Positions 1 through 8,722 of a stretch of 36,356 nt of DNA are shown here, piece after piece. Position 1 is the first letter of the stretch; every line of letters starts with the position of its first letter. The stretch spans positions 1-36,356 of the forward strand of contig JAJRYV010000019.1 in NCBI GenBank assembly GCA_024275575.1. The letters run 5' to 3'. Source of the DNA: a bacterium. GTDB lineage: Bacteria; Zhuqueibacterota; Zhuqueibacteria; Zhuqueibacterales; Geothermadaptataceae. The translations under genes and the position numbers were made by a program. Below the pieces are notes generated by a model. The model saw only the letters and a list, made by a program, of their open reading frames with translations. It was not told the origin of the DNA and did no database searches.

Positions 1-132
1 GTATTTGAGAAATATCAATCCGAGAACGATATGCTTATATTCCGCAGCGTCGATATTTTTGCGTAATTTGTCTGCCGCTTTCCAGAGTTGTTTTTCCAGC
101 GGTTCTTCTTTGTTGTTGTTATTCCGGGCCAT
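1..132 (-). CDS. hsdM: Type I restriction-modification DNA methylase, N-terminal fragment (cut by window edge)
   Basis: Reading the minus strand from ATG at 132 gives 44 codons open to the window edge. The translation contains [18 protein letters not shown] followed by [11 protein letters not shown], which I recognise as the start of the helical N-terminal domain of HsdM, the modification subunit of type I restriction-modification systems. HsdM methylates adenine in a bipartite target together with HsdS, and with HsdR forms the restriction complex. Only the beginning is present, so neither the catalytic NPPF/Y motif nor the partner genes can be checked; they would lie beyond position 1. No strong Shine-Dalgarno site precedes the ATG. 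It lies downstream of mgtE on the same strand after a 135-base AT-rich gap, so it probably has its own promoter. Confidence 0.85.
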   Translation of the reverse strand, partial: MARNNNNKEEPLEKQLWKAADKLRKNIDAAEYKHIVLGLIFLKY

Positions 133-267
133 TTAATTTTTTCTGTTAAACTGAAATGAATTGATGCTTTACAATAATGAAAAGAAATTAAACTTTTAAT
201 TATTTCAGTAAACGATACTATTGATTGCTTATTATTCATATTGAGTATACTTTGAATTCCTAACGCC
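133..267. other. AT-rich spacer between mgtE and hsdM
   Basis: This 135-base gap is clearly more AT-rich than the genes beside it. On the minus strand it holds several weak promoter-like hexamers, such as TTGTAA followed 18 bases later by TTTAAC, but none convincing enough to call. I saw no terminator hairpin after the mgtE stop. An open frame crossing it (positions 15-239) lacks any family resemblance and overlaps the real hsdM start in another frame. Confidence 0.4.
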
Positions 268-1665
268 CTAGATATCCAGAATCACCGTAGCGATCGCAAA
301 ATAGATAAAGAGTGCGATGATATCGTTTGACGTTGTAATAAACGGTCCGGTCGCCAGGGCCGGATCAATCTTTATTTTTTTTAAAATAAGTGGAATGGTC
401 GTTCCAACAACACTGGCCACGAAAATCACCGAGAGTAAAGCAATGCCGACAACAAGGCTCAATTCCCAGGGTTGCACGGAAGCGATCATCAGGCTGGCTT
501 TTGCATCGTCTGCCCGGATAAAAGCATAAATAAAAAGCAAGGTACCGAGGGCGAGTCCATTGATCAAAGAAATTTTGAGCTCTTTAAACAGGCGTTTGTA
601 GATATCTTTAAAATCGATTTCACCGGTCGCCAACCCGCGCACAACAATTGCCGAACACTGCATGCCGACATTGCCGCCCATCGATAAAATCACCGGAATA
701 AAGATGGCGAGAATGGCAAGTTTCGCAATTTGATGCTGGAAAAGTTTGATCACCTCCGCTCCCCATAAACCGCCAAAAAGCCCGAAAACAAGCCACAGAA
801 TTCGCCCGCGAACGATACGAAATGAGCTTGGTTCGCGCAATTCTTCTTCATCGGTAATCCCGGCCATCCGGTGTAAATCTTCCGCCGCCTCCTCTTCCAT
901 AACATCGATGATGTCGTCGATGGTGATGCGGCCGAGAAGATGGTATTGCTCATCGACGACAGGCACGGAAACGAGGTCGTATTTTCGTGCGTAATTGGCC
1001 ACTTCTTCCTGATCCATGGTCACCGGAACAGAGGCCACATCGGTTTCCATGATCTCTGCAATCGGAGTATCACCATGAACGAGAATTAAATCTTTGATGC
1101 TGACCTGGCCGACGAGTTTGTTTTCATCATCCACCACGAAAAGGTTATAAATCTCTTCCACCTCATCCGATTTGCGACGGATTTCCTCAATCGCTTCATC
1201 GACTGAAACATCTTTATTGACAACGACGATTTCCAGCGCCATGATGCCGCCGGCCGTATCCTCGCGATGCTGCATAAGCTGTTTAACTTCGTCGGCGTCC
1301 TCCTGCTCAACATTTTTAAGGACGTCCTCTGCCATTTCATCGGAAAGCTCGGAAACAAAATCGGTCGCGTCGTCTGAATCCATTTCATCGACGAGCTCGG
1401 TTATCATTTCCTGTTCCAGTAATTCAACGAGATCTTCACGAATCGCTTCATCAATTTTCAGGATTGTATCGGAGGCGACTTCTCTGTCGAGAAGATGAAA
1501 CAAATAAAGGCGATGTTCATCCTTACGGATGCGATTGAGGATGGACGCCACATCCGAAGGGTGCATACCGACGAGCAGATGCTGCAAACGGGCATCCTGT
1601 TTTTCTTTGATGAAAAACTCGAAATTACCAACCAGTTCCCGCAAGTCTTTTTCGTCAATACGCAT
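268..1665 (-). CDS. mgtE: Magnesium transporter MgtE
   Basis: This 465-residue inner-membrane protein has the full MgtE layout. A helical acidic N domain (about 1-125) is followed by two CBS domains (about 130-255), a connecting helix, and a C-terminal membrane domain with about five helices (about 280-465). The membrane part carries the family signatures IPVILSMGGNVGMQ and DPALATGPFITTSND; the final Asp matches the pore aspartate of the family. MgtE is a Mg2+ channel gated by Mg2+ binding to the N and CBS domains, so activity should be controlled by cytosolic Mg2+. The ATG at 1665 lies 10 bases after the ksgA stop and is preceded by AGAGAG, so it is probably the last gene of the envC-holB-ksgA transcript. 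Confidence 0.95.
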   Translation of the reverse strand: MRIDEKDLRELVGNFEFFIKEKQDARLQHLLVGMHPSDVASILNRIRKDEHRLYLFHLLDREVASDTILKIDEAIREDLVELLEQEMITELVDEMDSDDATDFVSELSDEMAEDVLKNVEQEDADEVKQLMQHREDTAGGIMALEIVVVNKDVSVDEAIEEIRRKSDEVEEIYNLFVVDDENKLVGQVSIKDLILVHGDTPIAEIMETDVASVPVTMDQEEVANYARKYDLVSVPVVDEQYHLLGRITIDDIIDVMEEEAAEDLHRMAGITDEEELREPSSFRIVRGRILWLVFGLFGGLWGAEVIKLFQHQIAKLAILAIFIPVILSMGGNVGMQCSAIVVRGLATGEIDFKDIYKRLFKELKISLINGLALGTLLFIYAFIRADDAKASLMIASVQPWELSLVVGIALLSVIFVASVVGTTIPLILKKIKIDPALATGPFITTSNDIIALFIYFAIATVILDI

Positions 1666-1675
1666 GAATGGCTCT

Positions 1676-2491
1676 CTATTTTAAAGGCGCTGTGTAGGGA
1701 ATAAAATCATTACATAAATCTATAATTTCCAAGACGGACAAAGCTTCCGGCCGGCGCTGCAGATCAGCAGAACTGTTGGCGCTGAAGGCCTCAACGTCAC
1801 CTAGCTTCTTGAGCGTGTTGCGTAGCATCTTGCGGCGTTGATTAAAAATAGTCCGCACAAATATTCTGAAAAAATCGGGATCACCGGGTTGTCGAATCTG
1901 TTTTTCTGAAAAATCCCAATGTACGATCGCCGAGTCAATATTCGGTTTTGGTATAAAAACCGAAGCCGGCACCGTCAGAACGATCGCCGGTTGTGCATAA
2001 GTTTTGCTGATCACCGAGAGAATGCCAAAATCCTTGTTACCATGCACGGCAACAACTCTTTGTGCAACTTCTTTCTGCATCATCAACATCATGTCTTTTA
2101 TTAATCGGTGTTGTTCAAACGCCGCGAATATAATCGAGCTGGTGATATGATATGGAATATTACCGATCAAACGAATAGAACCGCTCTTCTTACTTACCGT
2201 AGCCAAACTGAATTTGCGAAAATCATGGTGCAGCATATTAAAATTATCACATTTGTCAAATTTTTTTCGCAAATCCACAATCAGACGTTGGTCGATTTCA
2301 ATGCCTGTATAATTGCAGCCGGAGGGTAAAAGCTCTTCGGTGAGCGCACCAAAACCGGGTCCGATTTCCACAACATTCTCATTTTGCGCCGGTGCGAAGA
2401 TATCGACGATTTTTCGCGTGATATTTTTATCGAACAGAAAATTCTGTCCCAGGCTTTTGCGCGCTTTGAACGCATTCAATTTTTGAATCAC
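1676..2491 (-). CDS. ksgA: 16S rRNA (A1518/A1519-N6) dimethyltransferase
   Basis: The 271-residue product is KsgA/RsmA, which dimethylates two adjacent adenines in the 3'-terminal hairpin of 16S rRNA late in small-subunit assembly. Visible motifs are KSLGQNFL (residues 12-19), the S-adenosylmethionine loop EIGPGFGAL (42-50), the acidic EID of motif II (65-67), the catalytic NIPY (111-114) and the family block MMQKEVAQR. The C-terminal small helical domain contains FNQRRKMLRN. The start is GTG at 2491; no in-frame ATG lies before the conserved KSLGQNF motif, so the GTG is accepted. GGAT lies about 8 bases upstream. It follows tatD by 43 bases, in the order also found in the Firmicutes holB-ksgA region. 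Confidence 0.96.
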   Translation of the reverse strand: MIQKLNAFKARKSLGQNFLFDKNITRKIVDIFAPAQNENVVEIGPGFGALTEELLPSGCNYTGIEIDQRLIVDLRKKFDKCDNFNMLHHDFRKFSLATVSKKSGSIRLIGNIPYHITSSIIFAAFEQHRLIKDMMLMMQKEVAQRVVAVHGNKDFGILSVISKTYAQPAIVLTVPASVFIPKPNIDSAIVHWDFSEKQIRQPGDPDFFRIFVRTIFNQRRKMLRNTLKKLGDVEAFSANSSADLQRRPEALSVLEIIDLCNDFIPYTAPLK

Positions 2492-2534
2492 GATATAATC
2501 CGGATTTTAAAACAGGGATGCAGAATAATTCCGC

Positions 2535-3317
2535 TTATTCCGTCGTTTGAAAACGAAAAAGCCGCCGGGCGTTCTCTGTTGTTGTACGCGCTATGCTGTC
2601 AAACGATATGCCGCGAATTTCAGCGTGTTTTTCTGCGATCAGATGCACGAAACCAGGCTCATTGCGCCGCCCGCGTTTGGGGAGCGGTGCTAAAAACGGG
2701 CTGTCTGTTTCAAGCAACAACCGCTCAATTGGGACAAATTGTGAAACTTCGGGAAGGATGGAGTTTTTATAGGTAATATTTCCGGTGAATGAAATATAAA
2801 AGCCCATATCCAAAACAGTCCGGGCAAAATCAGCGTTTTCGTCAAAGCAGTGAAAAACACCGCGCACAGGCTGATTTTGATAAGACCCGAGGATATTCAA
2901 AGTCGCTTGCCCGGCATTTCTATTATGAATCACAACCGGCAAATCGCATTCGACCGCAAGCTCGATTTGTTTGCTGAAAAATTCCTTCTGAATTTCAGCG
3001 GTCGTCTCGTCCCAGTAAAAATCCATCCCGGTTTCGCCGATTGCCACGACTTTCGGGTGTTCGCTGAGACGGTGGATTTTATCCAAATCTGCAGGCCCGG
3101 CATTTTTTACATCCGTCGGATGAATACCGACCGCAGCGAATACATTATCGAATTTTTCCGCCAGCCCGACGACTTGATAACTCGTTGTTAAATCTGTTGC
3201 CAGGCTTAAAATCGCTGACACTCCGGCGTCGGAAGCTCTTTTTATGACCTCAGCACGATCGGCATCAAATTTGTTCCATTGCAGATGCGCATGGGTATCG
3301 ATCAGCGGTTCGGGCAT
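2535..3317 (-). CDS. tatD: TatD family metal-dependent hydrolase (3'-5' DNase type)
   Basis: The 260-residue protein is a TIM-barrel amidohydrolase-type nuclease of the TatD/YcfH/YabD family. Metal-binding positions are visible in order: DTHAH near the N-terminus (H9, H11), the glutamate of AIGETGMDFY, VVIHNRNA, GVFHCF and the aspartate of LLETDSPFLAP. The length is the family norm. Relatives are metal-dependent exonucleases of DNA or RNA; the cellular substrate cannot be told from sequence. The ATG at 3317 comes only one base after the metG stop, so the two are very likely translationally coupled. The metG-tatD-ksgA order is widely conserved. Confidence 0.95.
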   Translation of the reverse strand: MPEPLIDTHAHLQWNKFDADRAEVIKRASDAGVSAILSLATDLTTSYQVVGLAEKFDNVFAAVGIHPTDVKNAGPADLDKIHRLSEHPKVVAIGETGMDFYWDETTAEIQKEFFSKQIELAVECDLPVVIHNRNAGQATLNILGSYQNQPVRGVFHCFDENADFARTVLDMGFYISFTGNITYKNSILPEVSQFVPIERLLLETDSPFLAPLPKRGRRNEPGFVHLIAEKHAEIRGISFDSIARTTTENARRLFRFQTTE

Positions 3318-3318
3318 A

Positions 3319-5382
3319 TTATTTTACCGCGCTTCCCGGTTTGATCTTTTTATCCGGTGAAATGATACTCAACTGGCCATCAGCGTCAGTCGCGGCGAGG
3401 ATCATGCCCTCAGAAATATCTCCGCGAAGTTTTGCCGGTTTTAAATTCGAAACGACGACAACCTGTTTGCCGATCAGATCTGCCGGCGCATAAAATCCGG
3501 CGATCCCGGCGATCACCTGTCGTTTTTCGTCGCCAAGTTGCACCTGCAACTTGAGCAGCTTTTTCGTTTCCTTCAGAGGCTCGGCAGCAACAATTTCGGC
3601 AACCTTGAGCTGAATTTGAGCAAATTCGTCGATAGTAATCTGGCTGTCCTGCTCACGCTCAGCTTTGCTTGTCTCTGCGTTTGTCGTCTGTTGCAAACGC
3701 TCAATTTCCGTCCTGATTTTTTCATCTTCAATTTTAGCAAAAATAATTTCCACCTGACCGAAGCGATGCCCCGCAGCGAGAGGAAACTCCGCCGCCTTCT
3801 CCCAGTCGTCCATCTGCCTTTCATCGAGTGCCAGTATTTTTCGGATTTTCCCGGCGGTAAAAGGCAGAACCGGCTGCATTAATACGCCAAGGGCATAAGT
3901 CATTTCAACACATAAATGCAGCGCTGTTGCACAGACGGAAATATTTTCCTTGCGTGATTTCCACGGGGCCTTATCGTTAAAATACTTGTTGGCAAAACGC
4001 GCCAAATCCATAAAATGACGGCTTGCTTCTTTAAATTGGAAGCTGTCGATCGCCCGGCCGATATTCTCTCCGGCAGCGCTAATGCGAGCGACCAGCTCAC
4101 CGTCGAGGGCATCGAGCTGTCCTTTTGGCGGCAACGTGCCGTCAAAATATTTTTCGATAAAAGTAAAAGTACGATTGACAAAATTGCCGAGAATATCCGC
4201 CAGCTCATTATTATGCCGCGCCTGAAATTCACTCCACGAAAAATCAGCGTCTTTCGTTTCCGGCATATTGCTGCACAGGGCATAACGCAGCGAATCCGGC
4301 TCAAACTTTTCAAGATATTCATGCAGCCAGACAGCGTAGTTGCGGCTGGTGCTCAATTTTTGCCCTTCAAGGTTGAGAAATTCATTGGCCGGCACATTTT
4401 CAGGCAAAACATAGTCACCATGTTTCATCAGCATCGCCGGAAAAATCAGACAATGAAAAACGATGTTGTCCTTGCCGATAAAATGAATCAATCGTGAATC
4501 CTTATCCTGCCAATATTTTTTCCACAGTTGAGGATCACCCTGCTGCTGCGCCCATTCTTTTGTTGCGGAGATATAACCGATGGGCGCGTCGAACCAGACG
4601 TACAATACTTTTCCTGCCGCTTCGACGCCGGCAGCCTCGGCGATTTCCTCCGGCACAGAAACTCCCCAGGGCAAATCGCGGGTTACGGCGCGGTCGTGCA
4701 GCCCGGCATCAAGCCAGCTTTTGACCTGCCCTAAAACATTGGGCCGCCAGTGTGACTGCTGATTAATCCAGTTTTCCAGATCAGGCTGGATTTTTTCCAG
4801 CGGCAGATACCAGTGTGTGGTTTTTTTTAACACCGGCTTGGCGTTGGTGATCGAACTGCGCGGATTGATCAAATCGGCAGGACTGAGCGAGGAGCCGCAT
4901 TTTTCGCATTGATCGCCGTAGGCTTTTTCGTAATTACAGTTGGGGCATTCGCCAAAAATGAAGCGATCAGCGAGAAAAAAACCGGCTTCAGGGTCGTAGA
5001 GCTGATCTTCTGATTTGGTGATAAATTGCTTTTTATCATTCAGCTTGCGGAAAAAACTGCGGCTGGTTTCGCGGTGTACCGCCGATGAGGTGCGGCCATA
5101 ATAATCGAAACTCATACCCAACCGGGCAAAACTTTCCTCGATCATCGCATGATAGCGATCGACAATTTCCTGCGGGTTAACACCTTCAAACCGGGCGCGC
5201 AACATGATCGGCACACCATTTTCATCGGAGCCGCAGATGAAGACCACATCACGTTTTTTCAAGCGGCAATAGCGGACGTAAATATCGGCGGGTAAATAAG
5301 CGCCGGCAATGTGGCCGACATGCAGTGGGCCATTGGCATATGGCAGCGCGCTGGTAACAAGTGTCCTCTTGTAGTCAGGCAA
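3319..5382 (-). CDS. metG: Methionyl-tRNA synthetase with C-terminal tRNA-binding domain
   Basis: The 687-residue enzyme charges tRNA-Met with methionine. The class I signature PYANGPLHVGH (residues 14-24, HIGH variant HVGH) opens the Rossmann fold. A zinc knuckle with the cysteines of CPNC and CEKC follows, and the second signature is KLSTSRN at about residue 340, the usual variant of KMSKS. The anticodon-binding helical domain and a C-terminal OB-fold tRNA-binding domain (about 585-687; motifs LKVAEIV and VVVSNLKPAKLRG) complete the long form. The start is TTG at 5382, two bases after the psp1 stop. AGAGGG sits about 7 bases upstream, and no ATG exists before the HIGH motif, so the TTG is the likely true start. 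Confidence 0.97.
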   Translation of the reverse strand: MPDYKRTLVTSALPYANGPLHVGHIAGAYLPADIYVRYCRLKKRDVVFICGSDENGVPIMLRARFEGVNPQEIVDRYHAMIEESFARLGMSFDYYGRTSSAVHRETSRSFFRKLNDKKQFITKSEDQLYDPEAGFFLADRFIFGECPNCNYEKAYGDQCEKCGSSLSPADLINPRSSITNAKPVLKKTTHWYLPLEKIQPDLENWINQQSHWRPNVLGQVKSWLDAGLHDRAVTRDLPWGVSVPEEIAEAAGVEAAGKVLYVWFDAPIGYISATKEWAQQQGDPQLWKKYWQDKDSRLIHFIGKDNIVFHCLIFPAMLMKHGDYVLPENVPANEFLNLEGQKLSTSRNYAVWLHEYLEKFEPDSLRYALCSNMPETKDADFSWSEFQARHNNELADILGNFVNRTFTFIEKYFDGTLPPKGQLDALDGELVARISAAGENIGRAIDSFQFKEASRHFMDLARFANKYFNDKAPWKSRKENISVCATALHLCVEMTYALGVLMQPVLPFTAGKIRKILALDERQMDDWEKAAEFPLAAGHRFGQVEIIFAKIEDEKIRTEIERLQQTTNAETSKAEREQDSQITIDEFAQIQLKVAEIVAAEPLKETKKLLKLQVQLGDEKRQVIAGIAGFYAPADLIGKQVVVVSNLKPAKLRGDISEGMILAATDADGQLSIISPDKKIKPGSAVK

Positions 5383-5384
5383 AG

Positions 5385-6251
5385 CTAATCCCTCTGATTC
5401 TTGATGTAATCGTTAAAATTGCAGTCACTTGCGGCATGCTGTTCACACTTAAATCTATCTTTTATCGTTGCAAGATGCAGCGTTTCAAACTCATTTGATG
5501 CATATCGGACAAGTACCGATTCCTTTAAAATATCGATGCGTTCGACAGTGCCGGTTCCCTTCTCTGTTTTAATTTGTTTTGCCAGTCCGGGAAACTTCGC
5601 CACTGTCCAGTTGTAGAAATCGCGTTCATACATCAGACAGCATTTCAAACGGCCGCAGACGCCGGCCAGTTTATTGGGATTCAGCGGTAAATTCTGATCT
5701 TTCGCTGCCTGCGTTGTGATCGGCTGAAACATTTTAATCCACGAGCTGCAACATAATTTGCGACCGCAAACACCATATCCGCCCAAACGTTTCGATTCAT
5801 CACGCACGCCGATTTGCCGTAGTTCGATGCGTGTACGGTATTCAGCGGCCAAATCTTTCACCAGTTCACGAAAGTCGACACGTTTTTCAGCAGTGAAATA
5901 AAAGGTGATTTTTTTGCAGTCAAACTGATATTCAGAATCCACTAGCTTCATATTCAATTTATGCTTGAGCACTTTCTGCCGACATGTCTCGATCGCTTTT
6001 GCCTCATTGACCTGGTTCTGCTTGTGTTTGAGAATGTCGGTCGTCAGTGCTTTACGAACTATTTTATAGATTTTGCCGTCATCTTTTTCACTGGCAGGCA
6101 TTTCACCAAGTAAGTTATTGACAACTCCAATATCCTCACCTTTTTCTGCCTCAACGACTGCAAAATCTCCCAATTTAAAGGGAAACTGCAGCGGATTTGC
6201 AAATATATTCTTTCGCTCACCCTTGAATTTTATTTCGATGTAATCCGACAT
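5385..6251 (-). CDS. PSP1 domain protein (YaaT/RicT-like)
   Basis: The 288-residue protein has a PSP1 domain with two cysteine motifs, CGRKLCC (C162, C167, C168) and CGRLKCC (C199, C204, C205), typical of the family. In Bacillus subtilis the homologue YaaT/RicT is part of a Ric complex that binds iron-sulfur clusters and affects mRNA processing and development. The role outside Firmicutes is less clear. I place the start at ATG 6251 because AGGAG lies 5 bases upstream; an in-frame ATG at 6272 would put that ribosome-binding site inside the coding region. It sits between holB and metG as in Firmicutes. The cysteines could hold an Fe-S cluster; that is inference from the homologue. Confidence 0.9.
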   Translation of the reverse strand: MSDYIEIKFKGERKNIFANPLQFPFKLGDFAVVEAEKGEDIGVVNNLLGEMPASEKDDGKIYKIVRKALTTDILKHKQNQVNEAKAIETCRQKVLKHKLNMKLVDSEYQFDCKKITFYFTAEKRVDFRELVKDLAAEYRTRIELRQIGVRDESKRLGGYGVCGRKLCCSSWIKMFQPITTQAAKDQNLPLNPNKLAGVCGRLKCCLMYERDFYNWTVAKFPGLAKQIKTEKGTGTVERIDILKESVLVRYASNEFETLHLATIKDRFKCEQHAASDCNFNDYIKNQRD

Positions 6252-6274
6252 TTTATCTCCTGACCATAGCAAGG

Positions 6275-7384
6275 CTATGGTTTTACTGCAAATTTTCGCA
6301 ACTTTCGCATCAGGACGATGAGAATAACAGCCGGCTGTACATATCTTTCGAGCATACGAATACTGGTCTCGACCTCTTTAAGGGCCGCGTTATATTGAAA
6401 TCCCGGAAAATTTTCCGAGAATTTTTGCAATTTTTCTTTTTCATCCAGATTCGTTAAACCGACCTGTGCTTCATCCCATGCGAGATTTGATATTAAAAAC
6501 GCATCCCGTAACCACAACATCAGGCTTTCGAGAATTTCTTTTAATTGTGTGCGTTCATATTTTCCTGCTATTTCATTTCCATAGATTGCCAGTTCAAAGT
6601 GTTTTTTAAATGAACTGCGCAAAATCTCCACTGCAACCTCCTTCAATTCAGAGGCGCCTGCCTCAAGCAATTGAAAAGCCCGCCGTAAATTACCGCTCGA
6701 CAAACGAGCGACCAGCCGTGCAGTGGTGTCATCGATCGTTGATTGTTTATGCAGTTCCTGTTCGATTTCATCATCCGTTAAAATGCCGAGTGAAATAATC
6801 TGGCAGCGGCTGATAATCGTCAGCAAAAGTGATTCACGTTCTGCTGAGAGCAACAGAAAATGAGTTCTCTCCGGCGGTTCTTCGAGAACTTTCAATACGG
6901 CGTTTGTTGCCTCTTGCGTCATTTTGTGGGCATCGATGATGACGATAACCCGGCTTTGCCGGTCGAACGTTTTCAGACTGAGTTCGCGACGCAACTGCCG
7001 GATCGCTTCGATGGAAATTTGTGGATTATTCCACGGCAGTCGCAATTGAAATGGCGCTGTTTTAATCGTTTGCAACACCTGTTGCTTTTCATTCTCTTTG
7101 GCGCTCTTCGGGTGTGGAAAAACAAAAAACAGGTTTGGATGATTTCCGGCTTTAAAAAGCAGGCAGCTTTTGCATTGATCACACGGTTTGCCTGTCTTGC
7201 TTTCACAAAGTATTGCAGCGGCAAAAGCCGTAGCAAGCGCCAGTTTGCCGCAGCCTTCATTGCCGGAAAAAAGATAGGCGTGCGCCAGTCGCTGGTTTTC
7301 GAATATCTGCTGCAGCAGTTGCTTGACTTTGGCCTGGCCGGGAACGTCTTCAAAATGGACGCCCGGTATCAATATTTTTTCCAT
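6275..7384 (-). CDS. holB: DNA polymerase III delta-prime subunit (clamp loader)
   Basis: The 369-residue protein is the delta-prime subunit of the clamp loader, which loads the sliding clamp on primed DNA. It shows HAYLFSGNEGCGK (about 35-47) as the Walker A region, a four-cysteine zinc module (C60, C68, C71, C74), the RVIVIIDAHKMT Walker B-like segment, LKVLEEPP and the SRC motif (ISRCQIISL). In place of the usual Thr/Ser, Leu follows the Walker A lysine, in keeping with delta-prime being unable to hydrolyse ATP. The C-terminal helical collar domain is divergent, as is common. The start ATG overlaps the upstream stop by one base (TAATG), showing coupling to the EnvC-like gene. Confidence 0.93.
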   Translation of the reverse strand: MEKILIPGVHFEDVPGQAKVKQLLQQIFENQRLAHAYLFSGNEGCGKLALATAFAAAILCESKTGKPCDQCKSCLLFKAGNHPNLFFVFPHPKSAKENEKQQVLQTIKTAPFQLRLPWNNPQISIEAIRQLRRELSLKTFDRQSRVIVIIDAHKMTQEATNAVLKVLEEPPERTHFLLLSAERESLLLTIISRCQIISLGILTDDEIEQELHKQSTIDDTTARLVARLSSGNLRRAFQLLEAGASELKEVAVEILRSSFKKHFELAIYGNEIAGKYERTQLKEILESLMLWLRDAFLISNLAWDEAQVGLTNLDEKEKLQKFSENFPGFQYNAALKEVETSIRMLERYVQPAVILIVLMRKLRKFAVKP

Positions 7385-8556
7385 TACTCAAGCCACTCCT
7401 GCGGGTTGAGGTGATCAAATTTTTGCCAGACTTGAAAATGGATGAGCGGGTCTTTATCAAGACCCGCTTCACCAACGACACCCAGTGCAGTTCCCGCTGC
7501 AATGTTTTCCTGCAGTTTTACAATAATTTGATCAACGTGAGTATAGACCGTGTAAAAACCGTCGCTATGATTAACGATGATCAAATTGCCGCGCCCCCGC
7601 TGCCAGGTGATCGCCGTCACCTTACCCCCCGCAACACAGCGCACCGGTGTGCCCCGTCCGGCTTTGATATCGACGCCGATATTTTCCGTTACTGTTTTCA
7701 AAACCGGGTGTTTATAAGGCCCGTATTTGCGGATAACCTTTCCCACCACCGGCCAGGGCAATTTGCCTTTAAGCGCTTTAAAATCATAGTCCCGGGTAAA
7801 ATCAGCCGGTTGTAAATCGATATCGTTATTTTCACGCCGTGCTTTTTCTTCACGTTCACGCTGTGCTTCCGATTCGGTGATAATTTTTTGAATGCGTTTA
7901 ATAGAAGCGAGATAATCCGCAACTTGTTGCACATAGACTTTTTTATCCCGGCGGATTTTCTGCAGCAGTTTCTTCTTCGCTTGCCTGCTTTGTTCCAGCT
8001 TCTTCTGGTTTAATTTTTTCTCTCTCAGACTTTGGTGTTGTTTTTCCAGCAGCAATGCGACCTCTTTATCTGACGAATCGAGTTTGGCCTTGCGGGTTTT
8101 TATCGATGAAATCAGCCGCGCATCCATCTGGGCGAGACGGCGTTGATACTCTGCCCATAATAACATCTGGTTCACATTTTTTGCATTAATGAGCAGCTCC
8201 AGTGTACCAATCCGGCCGTTTTTATAAAGACTCACCATACGTTGTGCAAAAATATCCTGAACCTTGTCCAGTCGGCGGGCGAGCGTTACTCTTTGCCGCT
8301 CAAGTTTTGTTCGCCGTTTTTTCTGCCTGTTGATGTTCGCAGCCAGTTTGCCAACGATTTCTTTCTCCAGGCTAATCTTCCGATCTAGCTTTTCAACGGT
8401 ATCGATGGTCTGCTTTTCACGAACCACCTGCTCGTGTAGGTTTTTCTCCAGGGTTTTGACTTCCTGTCGTAATTTCTCGAGCTCCACTTCTTCTGCAGAC
8501 TGGGCGAAAACTGCACCATGCAGAACAAAAGAAGTTATCAGCAGTAGTCGAGTCAT
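7384..8556 (-). CDS. EnvC-like coiled-coil protein with degenerate LytM/M23 domain
   Basis: A signal peptide (MTRLLLITSFVLHGAVFAQ) leads into a long coiled coil (about residues 22-250) and a C-terminal LytM/M23 domain (about 270-390), so the protein should be periplasmic. In active LytM enzymes zinc is held by HxxxD and HxH. Here the first His is Asn292 (NIGVD, with D296 kept), H340 is present in YTHV, and HxH is L371-I-H373. Two of four expected catalytic or ligand residues are missing. This matches EnvC/NlpD-type proteins, which activate amidases for septal peptidoglycan splitting and do not cut by themselves. I chose ATG 8556 over an in-frame TTG at 8616, because the signal peptide starts there and the upstream part is not signal-like. 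No partner amidase is in the window. Confidence 0.87.
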   Translation of the reverse strand: MTRLLLITSFVLHGAVFAQSAEEVELEKLRQEVKTLEKNLHEQVVREKQTIDTVEKLDRKISLEKEIVGKLAANINRQKKRRTKLERQRVTLARRLDKVQDIFAQRMVSLYKNGRIGTLELLINAKNVNQMLLWAEYQRRLAQMDARLISSIKTRKAKLDSSDKEVALLLEKQHQSLREKKLNQKKLEQSRQAKKKLLQKIRRDKKVYVQQVADYLASIKRIQKIITESEAQREREEKARRENNDIDLQPADFTRDYDFKALKGKLPWPVVGKVIRKYGPYKHPVLKTVTENIGVDIKAGRGTPVRCVAGGKVTAITWQRGRGNLIIVNHSDGFYTVYTHVDQIIVKLQENIAAGTALGVVGEAGLDKDPLIHFQVWQKFDHLNPQEWLE

Positions 8557-8622
8557 TTTATGATTTTTTGTAACACCACTTTTTAAACAAAGTTCAATAT
8601 TTTCATTTGGGTACAAACGTTA

Positions 8623-8651
8623 ATTATAACGGAAGTTCCCCTCAAATGCAA
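8623..8651 (-). promoter_or_regulatory. Predicted sigma70-type promoter for the envC-holB-metG operon
   Basis: On the minus strand a perfect -10 hexamer TATAAT (8623-8628) is preceded by a 17-base spacer and TTGCAT (8646-8651; three of six match TTGACA). The predicted transcript would start near 8616 and give a leader of about 60 bases before ATG 8556. This also argues against the TTG at 8616 as a start codon. Confidence 0.5.
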
Positions 8652-8693
8652 TTAAAAACTCAAAGCTGCCGCTGCTCCAATAATCGATTAATC

Positions 8694-8722
8694 TTGACAG
8701 CAGACAACGAAATCACTATATT
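8694..8722 (+). promoter_or_regulatory. Near-consensus sigma70-type promoter
   Basis: TTGACA (8694-8699), an exact -35 consensus, is followed by a 17-base spacer and TATATT (8717-8722), five of six matching TATAAT. Transcription would start near 8729, about 224 bases before the ATG at 8953. It probably drives the cyclic-nucleotide-binding gene and the two genes after it, with an unusually long leader. Confidence 0.6.

Noticed and set aside
15-239. Minus-strand open frame of 74 codons
   Set aside because: It overlaps the clear HsdM N-terminus in another frame, and its translation has no recognisable domain or ribosome-binding site.
6860-7414. Plus-strand frame of 184 codons antisense to holB
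   Set aside because: holB shows family motifs along its whole length; the antisense frame has none and is a shadow.
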